Virus record (IMG/VR): IMGVR_UViG_3300026094_000027
Span: 1-29,331 of that record
DNA: 29,331 nucleotides
Reading direction: 5' to 3' (one strand)
Source of the DNA: a virus
Below the pieces are notes generated by a model. It was not told the DNA's origin. It saw nothing but the letters and a program-made list of their open reading frames with translations, and did not search any database. Both the position numbers and the translations under genes were made by a program. Positions 6,397 through 16,300 of this stretch are shown in pieces (within the stretch, counting starts at the first letter, position 1; the number at the start of each line of letters is the position of its first letter).

Positions 6397-9300
6397 TTAT
6401 CTTAAAAAGTAATGGAATGCAAGCGGTATGCCTTTTACTGTCTTAGTATACTCGACATTTGCTCGTATATTTAGCGGATCTCCGCTTACTGTTGTTATTT
6501 GATCAGACCCTATGAATATATCACCTGCTGTTATGCTATTTACATTAAGCGATGCGCCACCGCCGCCGATCTGTGCTTCAATAAATGCTTTAATAGCTCT
6601 TTGTGTTGGAATAACAGAATCCGAGTTTGCACTAAAGAACGGATCAGTTGAAAATTCTTCAATTGATGCAGAATTACCTCCTAGACTTACTTCACCTAAT
6701 GTAAGCTCTTGCAGGCCTGCTAAGTTGAAAGCATCGGCACTAATAGAAGCTATACCTGTGGCCTGTTCTACTGAGAACAATGCGCCCACTCTAAAGTTAC
6801 CGTCTTGGTCTGTCGAAGTAAAGAATACTCTTCCGCCGTCTGATTCAGTTGTTTCTTTGTTCGGATCAGGCAAATATTCAGGATCATTGGGATAATTTGT
6901 TTCTTCAAAATTTCCTGTACCTATATCTAGAAAATCATGGCCAGTTAGTCTTACTTGAGAGTAACGAATTCTGAGTGATAACTCTTCTTCATCGTTCGGC
7001 GCTTCTTCTATAGTTAAACCAGGTGACAATCTAAAGAACGCAGTATACGATCCGTCATTTTCTCCCACAAATGACACAGTGCTTACAAGTTTAAAGACTT
7101 TGTCAGGAAGGTTATCGAAAATTACGTTAGAACCGTTAACTGGCCTTTGACTTAACCTTTTTACAGCGATACTATCAACAGCTTGGAAGAAATCTGCCTC
7201 ACCATTTGACTCTTCATCGTTGACCTCGAAAGATGCTTCGCTGTAACCTTCTCCTCTGTCCAAATAGGTAGGATTAGCTAGAGAACCTTTTCCTGTTCTT
7301 ACTTGGAAAACAACGTCAACAACATTATTAGGATCAGTGATCGTAATAGACGGCGAAGTATCATACCCAGATCCTGGCTCTAACAGTCTAACCTCGAACA
7401 CTTGCTCGTTAGATACACTTGCTCTACCTCGTGCTCTTGCACCTGCTCTAAAGTCTAAACCTGCACTAGTAGCACCGGCACCTAGAGCAAAAAATCTACC
7501 TGTTCTGTTCGGATTACCAAACTGGATTGCGTCATAATTTGTAGAAAGACCGGTTTCGGACTCCCATTCAATCCCAAACTCTGAGTAGAGAATTTCTGTT
7601 GCATCTGTTGTAACAGCAAACACGCCTTGACCATACGCAATTGATCTGGTAGTAGTTACTCCTGTGTCTATTAATTCGCTCCAGTTTTGTCCGTCTAGAC
7701 TATATGAAACGTCGCCTCCAGTAGTAATAGCAACAAATCTGCCATTGCCCCAGACAAGGTCTGTCCAATCTCCTGTTGGTAAGTTACTTCCAGGAGACCA
7801 AGTAACACCGTCTTCTGAATACACAGTATTTACTGTGCCTGACTCTATTGCAACAAATAACCCCTTACCGTACGAAAGAACATTATAACCAGTGTTCGGA
7901 AGTGCATCTGTAGTTATAGTCCAGTTTACGCCGCCGTCTACTGTAAATGCAACATCACGCGAATTATTTGATAATGCAACAAATCGATTATTGTCTACGC
8001 CTACATTTCCAAATGCAATGCGTTTTGCGCCTGTACTAGGTAATCCGGTAATACTAGATGCCCAATTTTGTGCGCCATCTGTTGAATAATTTACCACGCC
8101 AGTTTCGCTTATAATAACAACAGAGTCTGGCTTGAAAACAGAGGAGCCGTCGTCTAACAGCCCTGAAGCAATATCATTCCAGGTATTATTACTAGCTAGC
8201 GTTACCTCGTTCCAGTTATTTCCGTCTACTGAAGTATATGCCGTTGCTCCAGATGTGCGAACTGCAATAAAGATGCCTTTTTCTGCAACACCTTTAAATT
8301 CAAAATCTAGGATTTCTCCTGTCTCGTTGATAGAAAGCACAATAATAGTAATATCGTTAAGAGGAGATTCTCCATTTAAGTCTGTACCTGCAATTGTAAG
8401 TTCATCTAGCCTGTTATATTCACTGCCAACTGAATCTATTGCAAGATAATATTTAGAACCCACTCTTGTAACATCAAACGTAGCGCCCGTTCCAGAGCCT
8501 CCTGTTGGGGATAAAGCTGTATATAAGTCTGTAGTTTCTACATAATCAACCGCTGTATATTCATCTTGGGGAATTGTAAGCGCAGATGAAGTAACGGGAG
8601 GAGCAGAAAATTCTACCTTCGGCTCGATCCGATATGTCGAAGTTGAATTAGGTGCTACAATGTCAACGCCCGGAATAACATGCTCCCATCCAGGCGTTCC
8701 GTCATCTTTTACAACTTCAGCTAGTTTTGTGCCTGCATTATATGTATCGATTGTAGCGTACTGGCCAGTAGCTTCGCCTGCAAGAATGTAAATTTGCATC
8801 CCAGGGTACGCTCCGGATGGGTTTCCGTCTGTGGCTGCTAGAGATATGCTTGTTAATGTGCCTGATTGAGCAGTGTTTGATGCAACCAGATAGGCGCTGC
8901 CGCCGGCTTGGCCTTCATTGTTTGTAACAACTCTTGCTTGAATTACAGCATCGTCTCTAAACTCGTCTGCAACTATTTGAGCACCTATGCCTGGACCAAA
9001 TATGTCTATTTCTGCTTCTGTATAATTGTTTCCTGCGTGTTCATATTCGGCTGTAAGAATTTGATCGCCATCTGTAAAAACATTACTAATAGTGGCATTA
9101 AACTGTGTTCTATTGTCTACTACTGCAGTAACAGGCGTTTCTTCGGGATCAACACCTTCTGCAACAGCACCAAAAGTGCCATAAGAATTGTTACCGTTTG
9201 TGCCTCTTATTCTGCCTCCTGTTTCTGCAAGATATCCTACATGAGCATAATAAGAGAATACAGATACTAATTCTGCTCTGCCGTTGTTGGTAATCCAGGC

Positions 9301-12300
9301 TCCTATGCCGTCTGATATTACCTGCGTAAAGTCATTTGAAACAATAGAATCATTCCCGCCGTCGTGCAGCTCGCCGTCTATCTTTTGACCTATAGCAGCA
9401 AAACCAAATGTAGTAAGATTCTGCACATATGGCGAGCGTGCTGTGATCCATACTCTTTCGTCGGCAGGCCCCCAGCCCGGATCTAGTGATGCATAAGCGC
9501 CTGCTGTTGGTCTTCGTGTGCCGAATTCATTTCTAGCGCCGAGGTCTCCTTGAAGTCCGGCTACTGTGTGTAATCTAAGACCAGTGGCATTGCGCAGATA
9601 ATACATATCTTCTTCTTGCGAACCAATAATAGAGTTTGCATAATATCTAGATGATAATCTGTGTTTGTAGCTTGCCGGACGATATATTGTAAAGTCATCT
9701 ACACCTGCGTTACCAATATAATTTCTTTGCCATTTTGCCGGCCATATCATATCCCATTTGACACTGTCTATGTACTCTCTTACATCTCTAGTGCATATTC
9801 CTTTGTCATAATTATAAGCTTTCTCTACAGTAAATTCTCCTTCAAACGGATCAGTAATATCAAATTCCGATCCGCCTTCTTCTTCAGAAATTTTAAATTC
9901 TGTAGCACTTACAATATCATAGACATAGAAGGTTTGGTCGTTACCAAAACCGCCGAACCGAATAGGCATGTACAAGGAAAGCCAGTCAGTAGATAATATA
10001 GTGATTGTATTTGTAGCTGTGTTAACATTCGTTGCAGTGTCTTTGAAATAGTTATCCACAAAAGCTACTGCTTCTTCTGCTATAAAATCTTTATTCAATT
10101 CTAGTTGTCTTACAGCGTTGTAAACTTCTTGGTCTTCCGTTTGATAGTTACTGCCTTCGGACGCACTACCAAAAACAATATCGTCTAGCCATTCGTAGGT
10201 TTTGTTTATAGAATTTCTTGCAAACTCATATTCTGAGTCGAGAGGAACTTCCTGCAGTGTTCTTCTTTTAAGAAATTCAAAGTTTGCAAGGCTAGCTTCT
10301 TTCTGTTCTGCAAGAACTTTTTTCCCTGTCTGTCTTAAATAACTATAAGCCGAAACCATTGAAGCAAAATTGGTGTCTAGTCCAAGGTCATATTTTGCAG
10401 CATCTAATATATAACCTACATCTCTTTCGCACTTGGCTTCGTCGTATTCTAGATCGGGAAAATTTGTGTTTATAAAAGTAATTGCATCACTCTGTATTGA
10501 GGATTTTGCACTGTCAATTGCGTTTATAACAGTGTTAGCATCTGCATTGTCGACAGTTGGAAATGTTATAGATACAGTGTCTTCGCCTGATGTAATTGTG
10601 TTAATTATGTCTATAAAACGAGAGTCAATAATATCAGTTGAAGTATTTGTTCCTCCAACTCCTAAAATCTGTGTAAAATCAGTTTGAAAAGGAGATATTA
10701 TCTCGCTGCTTGATGCAACGTCTTTTGTAATATCATTTATGTAGTTGTATACTGAAATTAATTCGTCCTTCTCCGCTGAGGTAGATTGAAGAGTACCAAT
10801 TTCTACAATTGCCTCTGCAGCAGTTACACTCTGCCAATTACCCCCGTATGTCAAATCATACGAAATTGCATCAATAACATCTTCTAGCTCGCGTTTGAAT
10901 TGTGTTTTAGAAAATCTTATTTCTCTGTCTATAATAGAATCTTCAAGAAATGCAATTGCTTCTGCCTTAATAAATTCAATATTGATTCTAACTAGGTCTC
11001 TTGACTTGCCAATTTCTTCTGTTGTTAATTCATAAGATGGAGTAAATTTAGCTTCATTTTTTAGCCCAATTTTTTGATCGCTTAGTCGACGTATAGACCT
11101 AAATAGTTTTTCAATCTGCGGTGCAACCACTTCGGTTTCAGCATAAGGCCAATCTTGACTTTGAAGGACAGGATTTGGTTCAGTTGCCGAGACTGTTAGT
11201 CCTTCTACTATGTCTCCGACTACTTGCTCTATCCTTTCAAGTCCTTCAAAACTGTACCGAAAGTCTGATCTTGGAGTGAGCGTAGAATTGTTTTTTGATT
11301 GAGCTTCTATCCTTGTAGAGCGAAGCTCGTCGCCCATTATACAGCACAAGCGAGGAACAATTATAGGTAGAACTTCACTGTACCTACCTGTTGTTACTTT
11401 GATTAGTGTGTGTCTTTCCAGTTCTCTAGGCAATTTGTCTTCGTCTTGCTCGTCGATAGCAGATTTAATTATTTCGGATAGACTTTCTATGGTTTCAAAA
11501 ACTCCTTCCTCTGCATTTAATGTTGAATTTGTATATTCAATAACTTTTCTGCTTGAATTATCATCAAAGAGATCTTGGTAGTCTAAATCTAAGGGCTCTT
11601 GTTCTAATACTGGTTCAATAATTTCAAGAACATCGTTTACTATCTGTATCGTAATTGCTTTTTGACTTCTAGTATATTCTTTTCTCGAATCGTTGATATA
11701 TTCAAGAGCTTCTTTTCTTGATCTCACATTCCCGCCATGACTAATATCCCAAGCAAATGCATCTATCAATAATCCAATATCTCTATTATACTTTTCTGTA
11801 TCAAAGTTAAAATCGATACTGTACGGTTCGATATCGTTTTGAATTCCTAATTCAATTTTCGATAAAACCTGCCGCTGTATATAACTTCTATTCAATTCTA
11901 GCAACTTCTTTGCACTGGGATTTCGCGCGCCGTTTTCAATCTGTTGCGTTGCGTATCTTATGGATTTCCAAGGTCTGTCTTGTGTCTTACCGTAAATAGG
12001 GGCAGGAGAATTTTTACCTCCTTCACTTACATAGTAAATATCTGCAATCGACGCCGGGAATTCCCACTCCGGCAACTGCTGATCAGAAACTTGCAATATT
12101 TGTCCGTCTTCGCCTATTGGCAGCCTTACAGGAGCTGTACCAGAGTAATAAACCAAATCACCGGCTCTTGTAAGAACGCTCTGTTCAGAGCCAATAGCTA
12201 TAACACTCCAAACCTCTGTTGAATCTACAATGTCGGGAGAATTAACTCCGTCTTCTGCAATATGGTAAGCAGTTGCAACATAGGAGTTGTCTCCGAAGCG

Positions 12301-13341
12301 AACAACATCACCTTCGTAGTATTCTGCACCGTTTAACCACTGTGATCTCCAGTCAAAGCCCGAATTAAGTCTCTGCCAAAATTCTTCATTCGGTGGTTGT
12401 TGATCAGAGTGGTCTTTTACACAGCGATATGTGAACCCGCCTAGTCTTACAACTTCGCCTATCTTATATTCAATCTGAGAAGAATCTTCATTCCAGTCGC
12501 CTACAAACTTAAGGCCTTCTGAGAAAAGCTGCCATTCCGACGGAGAGGTAGAAGGAAATTCTCCTGAATTGTCTGAAATTGCGATATACTGGTTACCGCC
12601 ATACGTAACAACGTCACCTATTTGGTAGTTTCCGTTTCCGGACCATTCTGATTCATATTGGAATCCTTCTACAAACTTTTCCCAATTAGCGATATCGTTT
12701 TCGAAATTATCTGTAGAAGTGTGTGCTTGCAGAGAAATCCAGAGGCTGCCGCCGCGTTTAACTACATCGTTCTTTTTATACCTATACTGCGATTGCCAAT
12801 CATTTTCATATTCAAAGCCTTCGTTGAACAGTTCCCAGTCTGACTGGTTTTCTTCCAGTCCTAGCTCATCTGTTGCAGCAGAAATATGATCGTTAATACA
12901 AATATAGCTACTGCCACCATACTTTACAAGATCGTTAATCTTGTAATTGAAATCTGTCTGCCAGTCTCCTTTCCAGTCAGATGCCTCTGCAAAAACATCC
13001 CATTTGTCTTGGTCTGCTTCTAATCCTTCCAAATTAGTTTCTGCTGCGGTGTGAGGAGTGTTAGCAATATAAACGCGGCCGCCGTACTTTACAATATCAT
13101 TATCTACATAGCCTCGACCCGATTCCCATTCACCTTGCCATGTCTGTCCTGTCGCTATTAGATTCCATTTTGTAGGAACTTGAGAAAGATCTGTAAAAAA
13201 ATCGCTATCACTGGTATGGCCTATAACACAGATATAGGTTTTGCCGCCAAATCTTACAACATCGTCTTTGTAATATTCATTTTCAGGAGTCCATTCTCCT
13301 TTCCATACAAATCTTATTCTACCTAATTTAAATTCAGCCAT
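6397..13341 (-). CDS. Giant modular tail-fibre/adhesin protein, 2314 aa
   Basis: Residues 11-387 hold seven carbohydrate-binding-like repeats (W..EW...Y..GD.V.YGG..Y.). A linker with RAGDLVYYSG follows, then YYVSEGGKNSPAPI opens a beta-helix near residue 437. Between about 470 and 1210 lies a mostly helical insert with four copies of a motif like RDxGxxIDAxxYDLxxGGN. The helix resumes with LDPGWGPADERVWI near 1284 and RIRGTNGNNSYGTFG near 1375. Six Asp-box blades (S.DG..W) occupy about 1689-1962, then GSGYD-type turns. The C-terminus has TSTDQDGNFRVGALF near 2170 and SDSVIPTQRAIKAFI near 2233. A late promoter box and GGAG precede the ATG. It is a paralogue of the 1819-aa protein and is probably a long host-recognition fibre or baseplate appendage. 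Enzyme activity is not evident. Confidence 0.8.
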   Translation of the reverse strand: MAEFKLGRIRFVWKGEWTPENEYYKDDVVRFGGKTYICVIGHTSDSDFFTDLSQVPTKWNLIATGQTWQGEWESGRGYVDNDIVKYGGRVYIANTPHTAAETNLEGLEADQDKWDVFAEASDWKGDWQTDFNYKINDLVKYGGSSYICINDHISAATDELGLEENQSDWELFNEGFEYENDWQSQYRYKKNDVVKRGGSLWISLQAHTSTDNFENDIANWEKFVEGFQYESEWSGNGNYQIGDVVTYGGNQYIAISDNSGEFPSTSPSEWQLFSEGLKFVGDWNEDSSQIEYKIGEVVRLGGFTYRCVKDHSDQQPPNEEFWQRLNSGFDWRSQWLNGAEYYEGDVVRFGDNSYVATAYHIAEDGVNSPDIVDSTEVWSVIAIGSEQSVLTRAGDLVYYSGTAPVRLPIGEDGQILQVSDQQLPEWEFPASIADIYYVSEGGKNSPAPIYGKTQDRPWKSIRYATQQIENGARNPSAKKLLELNRSYIQRQVLSKIELGIQNDIEPYSIDFNFDTEKYNRDIGLLIDAFAWDISHGGNVRSRKEALEYINDSRKEYTRSQKAITIQIVNDVLEIIEPVLEQEPLDLDYQDLFDDNSSRKVIEYTNSTLNAEEGVFETIESLSEIIKSAIDEQDEDKLPRELERHTLIKVTTGRYSEVLPIIVPRLCCIMGDELRSTRIEAQSKNNSTLTPRSDFRYSFEGLERIEQVVGDIVEGLTVSATEPNPVLQSQDWPYAETEVVAPQIEKLFRSIRRLSDQKIGLKNEAKFTPSYELTTEEIGKSRDLVRINIEFIKAEAIAFLEDSIIDREIRFSKTQFKRELEDVIDAISYDLTYGGNWQSVTAAEAIVEIGTLQSTSAEKDELISVYNYINDITKDVASSSEIISPFQTDFTQILGVGGTNTSTDIIDSRFIDIINTITSGEDTVSITFPTVDNADANTVINAIDSAKSSIQSDAITFINTNFPDLEYDEAKCERDVGYILDAAKYDLGLDTNFASMVSAYSYLRQTGKKVLAEQKEASLANFEFLKRRTLQEVPLDSEYEFARNSINKTYEWLDDIVFGSASEGSNYQTEDQEVYNAVRQLELNKDFIAEEAVAFVDNYFKDTATNVNTATNTITILSTDWLSLYMPIRFGGFGNDQTFYVYDIVSATEFKISEEEGGSEFDITDPFEGEFTVEKAYNYDKGICTRDVREYIDSVKWDMIWPAKWQRNYIGNAGVDDFTIYRPASYKHRLSSRYYANSIIGSQEEDMYYLRNATGLRLHTVAGLQGDLGARNEFGTRRPTAGAYASLDPGWGPADERVWITARSPYVQNLTTFGFAAIGQKIDGELHDGGNDSIVSNDFTQVISDGIGAWITNNGRAELVSVFSYYAHVGYLAETGGRIRGTNGNNSYGTFGAVAEGVDPEETPVTAVVDNRTQFNATISNVFTDGDQILTAEYEHAGNNYTEAEIDIFGPGIGAQIVADEFRDDAVIQARVVTNNEGQAGGSAYLVASNTAQSGTLTSISLAATDGNPSGAYPGMQIYILAGEATGQYATIDTYNAGTKLAEVVKDDGTPGWEHVIPGVDIVAPNSTSTYRIEPKVEFSAPPVTSSALTIPQDEYTAVDYVETTDLYTALSPTGGSGTGATFDVTRVGSKYYLAIDSVGSEYNRLDELTIAGTDLNGESPLNDITIIVLSINETGEILDFEFKGVAEKGIFIAVRTSGATAYTSVDGNNWNEVTLASNNTWNDIASGLLDDGSSVFKPDSVVIISETGVVNYSTDGAQNWASSITGLPSTGAKRIAFGNVGVDNNRFVALSNNSRDVAFTVDGGVNWTITTDALPNTGYNVLSYGKGLFVAIESGTVNTVYSEDGVTWSPGSNLPTGDWTDLVWGNGRFVAITTGGDVSYSLDGQNWSELIDTGVTTTRSIAYGQGVFAVTTDATEILYSEFGIEWESETGLSTNYDAIQFGNPNRTGRFFALGAGATSAGLDFRAGARARGRASVSNEQVFEVRLLEPGSGYDTSPSITITDPNNVVDVVFQVRTGKGSLANPTYLDRGEGYSEASFEVNDEESNGEADFFQAVDSIAVKRLSQRPVNGSNVIFDNLPDKVFKLVSTVSFVGENDGSYTAFFRLSPGLTIEEAPNDEEELSLRIRYSQVRLTGHDFLDIGTGNFEETNYPNDPEYLPDPNKETTESDGGRVFFTSTDQDGNFRVGALFSVEQATGIASISADAFNLAGLQELTLGEVSLGGNSASIEEFSTDPFFSANSDSVIPTQRAIKAFIEAQIGGGGASLNVNSITAGDIFIGSDQITTVSGDPLNIRANVEYTKTVKGIPLAFHYFLR
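7455..8277 (-). repeat. Six Asp-box propeller blades in the 2314-aa fibre
   Basis: Six Asp-box-like sequences occur at about 44-residue spacing: SVDGNNW, STDGAQNW, TVDGGVNW, SEDGVTW, SLDGQNW and SEFGIEW. Each is preceded by a strand of the kind GxFVAI or NRFVAL. This is the layout of a BNR/sialidase-type beta-propeller. Sialidase active-site residues cannot be assigned, so a binding rather than cleaving role is more likely. Confidence 0.65.
9700..11790 (-). repeat. Four helical repeats in the 2314-aa fibre
   Basis: The motif (C/Y)xRDxxxxIDAxxYDL(x)xGGN or a close variant appears near residues 518 (YNRDIGLLIDAFAWDISHGG), 820 (IDAISYDLTYGGN), 978 (CERDVGYILDAAKYDL) and 1188 (CTRDVREYIDSVKWDM). 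They are separated by long predicted helices. The 1819-aa paralogue has only one short trace of it. Similar motifs recur in cyanophage fibres, from memory. Confidence 0.5.
12181..13311 (-). repeat. Seven carbohydrate-binding-like modules at the N-terminus of the 2314-aa fibre
   Basis: Units start near residues 11, 67, 122, 178, 229, 279 and 331 and are 50-56 residues long. Each has an initial W..(E/D/Q)W, a Y...D(V/I)V strand, an (F/Y)GG..Y(I/V) strand and a W near the end. This pattern recalls chitin-binding type 3 (CBM5/12) modules. Aromatic residues that would stack on sugars are kept in most units. Similarity to CBM families is by pattern only. Confidence 0.6.
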
Positions 13342-13359
13342 TCTTTTACTCCGCTAATT

Positions 13360-13367
13360 TATTTATG
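13360..13367 (-). promoter_or_regulatory. T4-type late promoter box for the 2314-aa fibre gene
   Basis: CATAAATA on the minus strand lies 18 bases upstream of the ATG at 13341, so transcription would start near 13353 and include the GGAG at about 13348-13351. It is just upstream, in the direction of the plus strand, of the stop codon of the 1819-aa gene, so it lets the 2314-aa gene be expressed apart from the genes before it. Confidence 0.6.
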
Positions 13368-13368
13368 C

Positions 13369-16300
13369 TTAAGTTGACTCGTCGTCTATGTTCCGTAAAA
13401 ACAGTTGCTGAGATATCATAGTTCCGCTCACTCCTTGGAACTGATTTACATCAGCGTTTATAATAAAACTATTAACTCCGACGGTATCGATGACGTTGTT
13501 AGGTCCTCCTAGTGTAACAAGTCCGGACTGTACCTGATTGGTTTCTAGATTTTCGCCACCAACTGATAGTCTGGATGCTAGAAAAGACGAAATTGCTCGT
13601 TGAGTAGGAATAATATTATCTGAGTCTGCAGAAAAATTGGAGTCTGTAGAAAATTCTCTAACTACAGTGCCAGAACCGCCTAGACGTATTCCTCCTAGTG
13701 CAAGCTCTGATAAGCCTTCTAAATCAAAAAACTCTGCTGATATAGTAACTACACCTGTTGCCTGGTCAACCGCAAATAAGTCGCCGCCTCTAAAATTTCC
13801 GTCTTGGTCTGTACTTACATAAAAAACACGTCCGCCGTTGAATTCTCTAACTTCATTTTCAGGCGAAGCTACAAAAAAGTTGGCGTCTGCATAAATTTCT
13901 GGATAGTTAGTTTGTTCAAAATTTCCTGTACCTATATCTAGATAGTCATGGTTTGTAACTCTTGCTTGACTGTATACTTCTCTAAGCTCAACGTTTGTAC
14001 CGCTTTGTAGGTTATATTCATTTTCAAGAGACGGATTTATTTGAAATTCAATAAGCCTTAAATTTATATTTGAAGGGTCAGGTCCTCGATCAATGATTCT
14101 AGAACCTTCAAACAGCAACAAATCTTCTCCGTTGTCGTCGAAGATACCGTCTATAATAATTTGAACTCCTACACCTGGAATAGTTTCCACACCTCTTACA
14201 ACTAGAGTATTATCTTCCGGAATAATATCAGCAAAACCGTCTCCTGATATAATAATCTGAGACGAGTTAGTTTGATAACCGCCTCCTCTGTTGATAAAAT
14301 CAGGTTGAGCCAAAACACCGGTACCTAATCGTGTTTGAGACTCAGCTTCGATTACAAACTGAGAATCTATAATATCTACAGTCAAGTCTTCTGAATCCGA
14401 ATATCCGCTGCCCGGATCCCATATTTTCAATCGCTCAATACTGCCTGTTTGAACATCTGCTCGCAGTTTAGCTTTTTTACCAGTTTTAATTATACTAATT
14501 GCATCAAATTTTTCATTGTCTGCAAACACAAACCACTCAGGCGAGCCGTTGAACGACGCAAAGCTAAACGCTGTCCAGTCTCTTGTCTCTGAAATTATTT
14601 GTTTTACCCAATGAAGACCAGTCTCTGTAGTAAAAACAAAATTTGTAAGACCTTCAGAATCTCGTGCTATTGCTAGAAATACACCTTGATAATATTTTAG
14701 TGATACAAATTCAGTTGTTGCATTTGGAAGAGGAGCAGGGTCACTTTCGTACCAAGTGACACCGTCAAAGCTGTACAAAGTAACTCCATCTGTATTTAAG
14801 AGAAGATATCTGTTATCTCCATAGGCCAGCCCTGCAGTTTCATTTAAAAATTCTGCTCCTTTATCTACCAGTGCTTCGTTGTGTCTAGTCCAAGTTACGC
14901 CGTCAGGCGAAGTTGCAGTTGCTCTGTCTGAACTAGACACTGCTAGAAATTGTCCTTTTCCGTATACAATATGTGTATAGGAAGATATTGTAGAATCACC
15001 TGTACTATCGCTTACAGTGTCTTCAGGAATGTCAGTTTCTTGCCATATTTCTCCGTCGTTACTATAAAGCGCATTATTTGAATTATCAGAAATTATTACA
15101 TATTTTCCTTTACCGTCATAAGCAGCATCTACCCAGTTTTCTTTAAGTGGCAGAGGTCTTTCTTCCCAATCGATCCCGTTCAAACTAAAACCGATACGGT
15201 CATCTCCACCAGCAATTGCAACAAATCTGTCGTCAGCGTCGATAATTCTATTGTAATCTCCAACAAAACTCAGTAGATCTTCTTGCCAATCTCTTCCGTT
15301 GTCAGAGTATAGGACAAAGTTAGGCTCTGCAATAGCAACTAGCCTGCCGCCTCGGCCTTTCCCTCGTATATTGAGGTCTAATATACTGCTTGAGCTGTCA
15401 TCAGATACCTGTGTAACTGTGATGGTAACATCGTTGTCAGGCGAGACACCGTCCAGGGCGCTTCCTAAAATTACAAAGCTGTCTCCGACTGAATATCCGG
15501 CACCACCGTCTTGAATTGATACAGAATATTCTCGTGCCTTTCTTGTAATATCTACCAAGGCACCTTCTGGTACTAAATCTGGGTCTGTAAATGATCCTGC
15601 ATTTAGTTGTAAATTTTCAAACACTTGAGTAGTATTACTAAAAACTGTATCTATTACTGTTCTGCCTGTGGGCAAGTTTGCTGTAGTGTTAGAAAATCCT
15701 GGATGACTAACTTCTACTCTTGGTTCAATTCTATATTGGGTAGATGTTTGAAATCCTTCTACTAATGGCGTTCCGGGAATTAAATGGTCCCATCCTAATT
15801 CGTTGTCGCTTTCTCGTCTAATAGTTGCACGTTTTCTCGGAGGATCATAAGCAGCAATATAGCCGTATTGTCCGGTTCCTGCTCCGTTAATTATTATCAC
15901 TCTCTGTCCGATTAATAATGTGTCAACCTGAGTTTCTTCTGTACCCGACAAAAGTATCGTGCTAGTTGCATCTTCTGTGGTTTGAGCAAATCCCTGTTTT
16001 ACTAGATAATTAGCGCCGCCGGGTTGTCCAGAACCTTGGGTGTTGATAATCCTTTCTTCAAATACAGCTCCGTCTCTGAAATCCCAATATTCGACTTCTG
16101 CAAAGCTGCCAGCGCCAATAACTTCTGCCTCTGCTTGTGTGTAGTTTTCGCCTGCATTTGAGTACTCAAACACCAAAATTTCATCCGCAAACCCTCCGGT
16201 AAATGCATCTTCTACCTGCGCTTCGTTGTTTCTATTAAAAACATTTACAATTTGCGGAATTTCTGTGGGATCGTTTCCGTCGGTGACAGTTCCGAATCTT

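Noticed and set aside
6512-6895. Plus-strand open frame of 127 codons antisense to the end of the 2314-aa gene
   Set aside because: Low-complexity Ser/Pro/Leu product mirroring the codons of the fibre on the other strand; no start signal.
8908-9270. Long plus-strand open frame inside the 2314-aa fibre gene
   Set aside because: It is antisense to a well-supported gene and its Cys-, Tyr- and Ile-rich product has no recognisable pattern.
9661-9996. Plus-strand open frame in the middle of the 2314-aa gene
   Set aside because: Antisense shadow, no ribosome-binding site, product composition unlike real genes here.
16002-16208. Minus-strand open frame of 68 codons inside the 1819-aa gene in another frame
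   Set aside because: It overlaps fully with a confident gene and has no start signal; a shadow frame.
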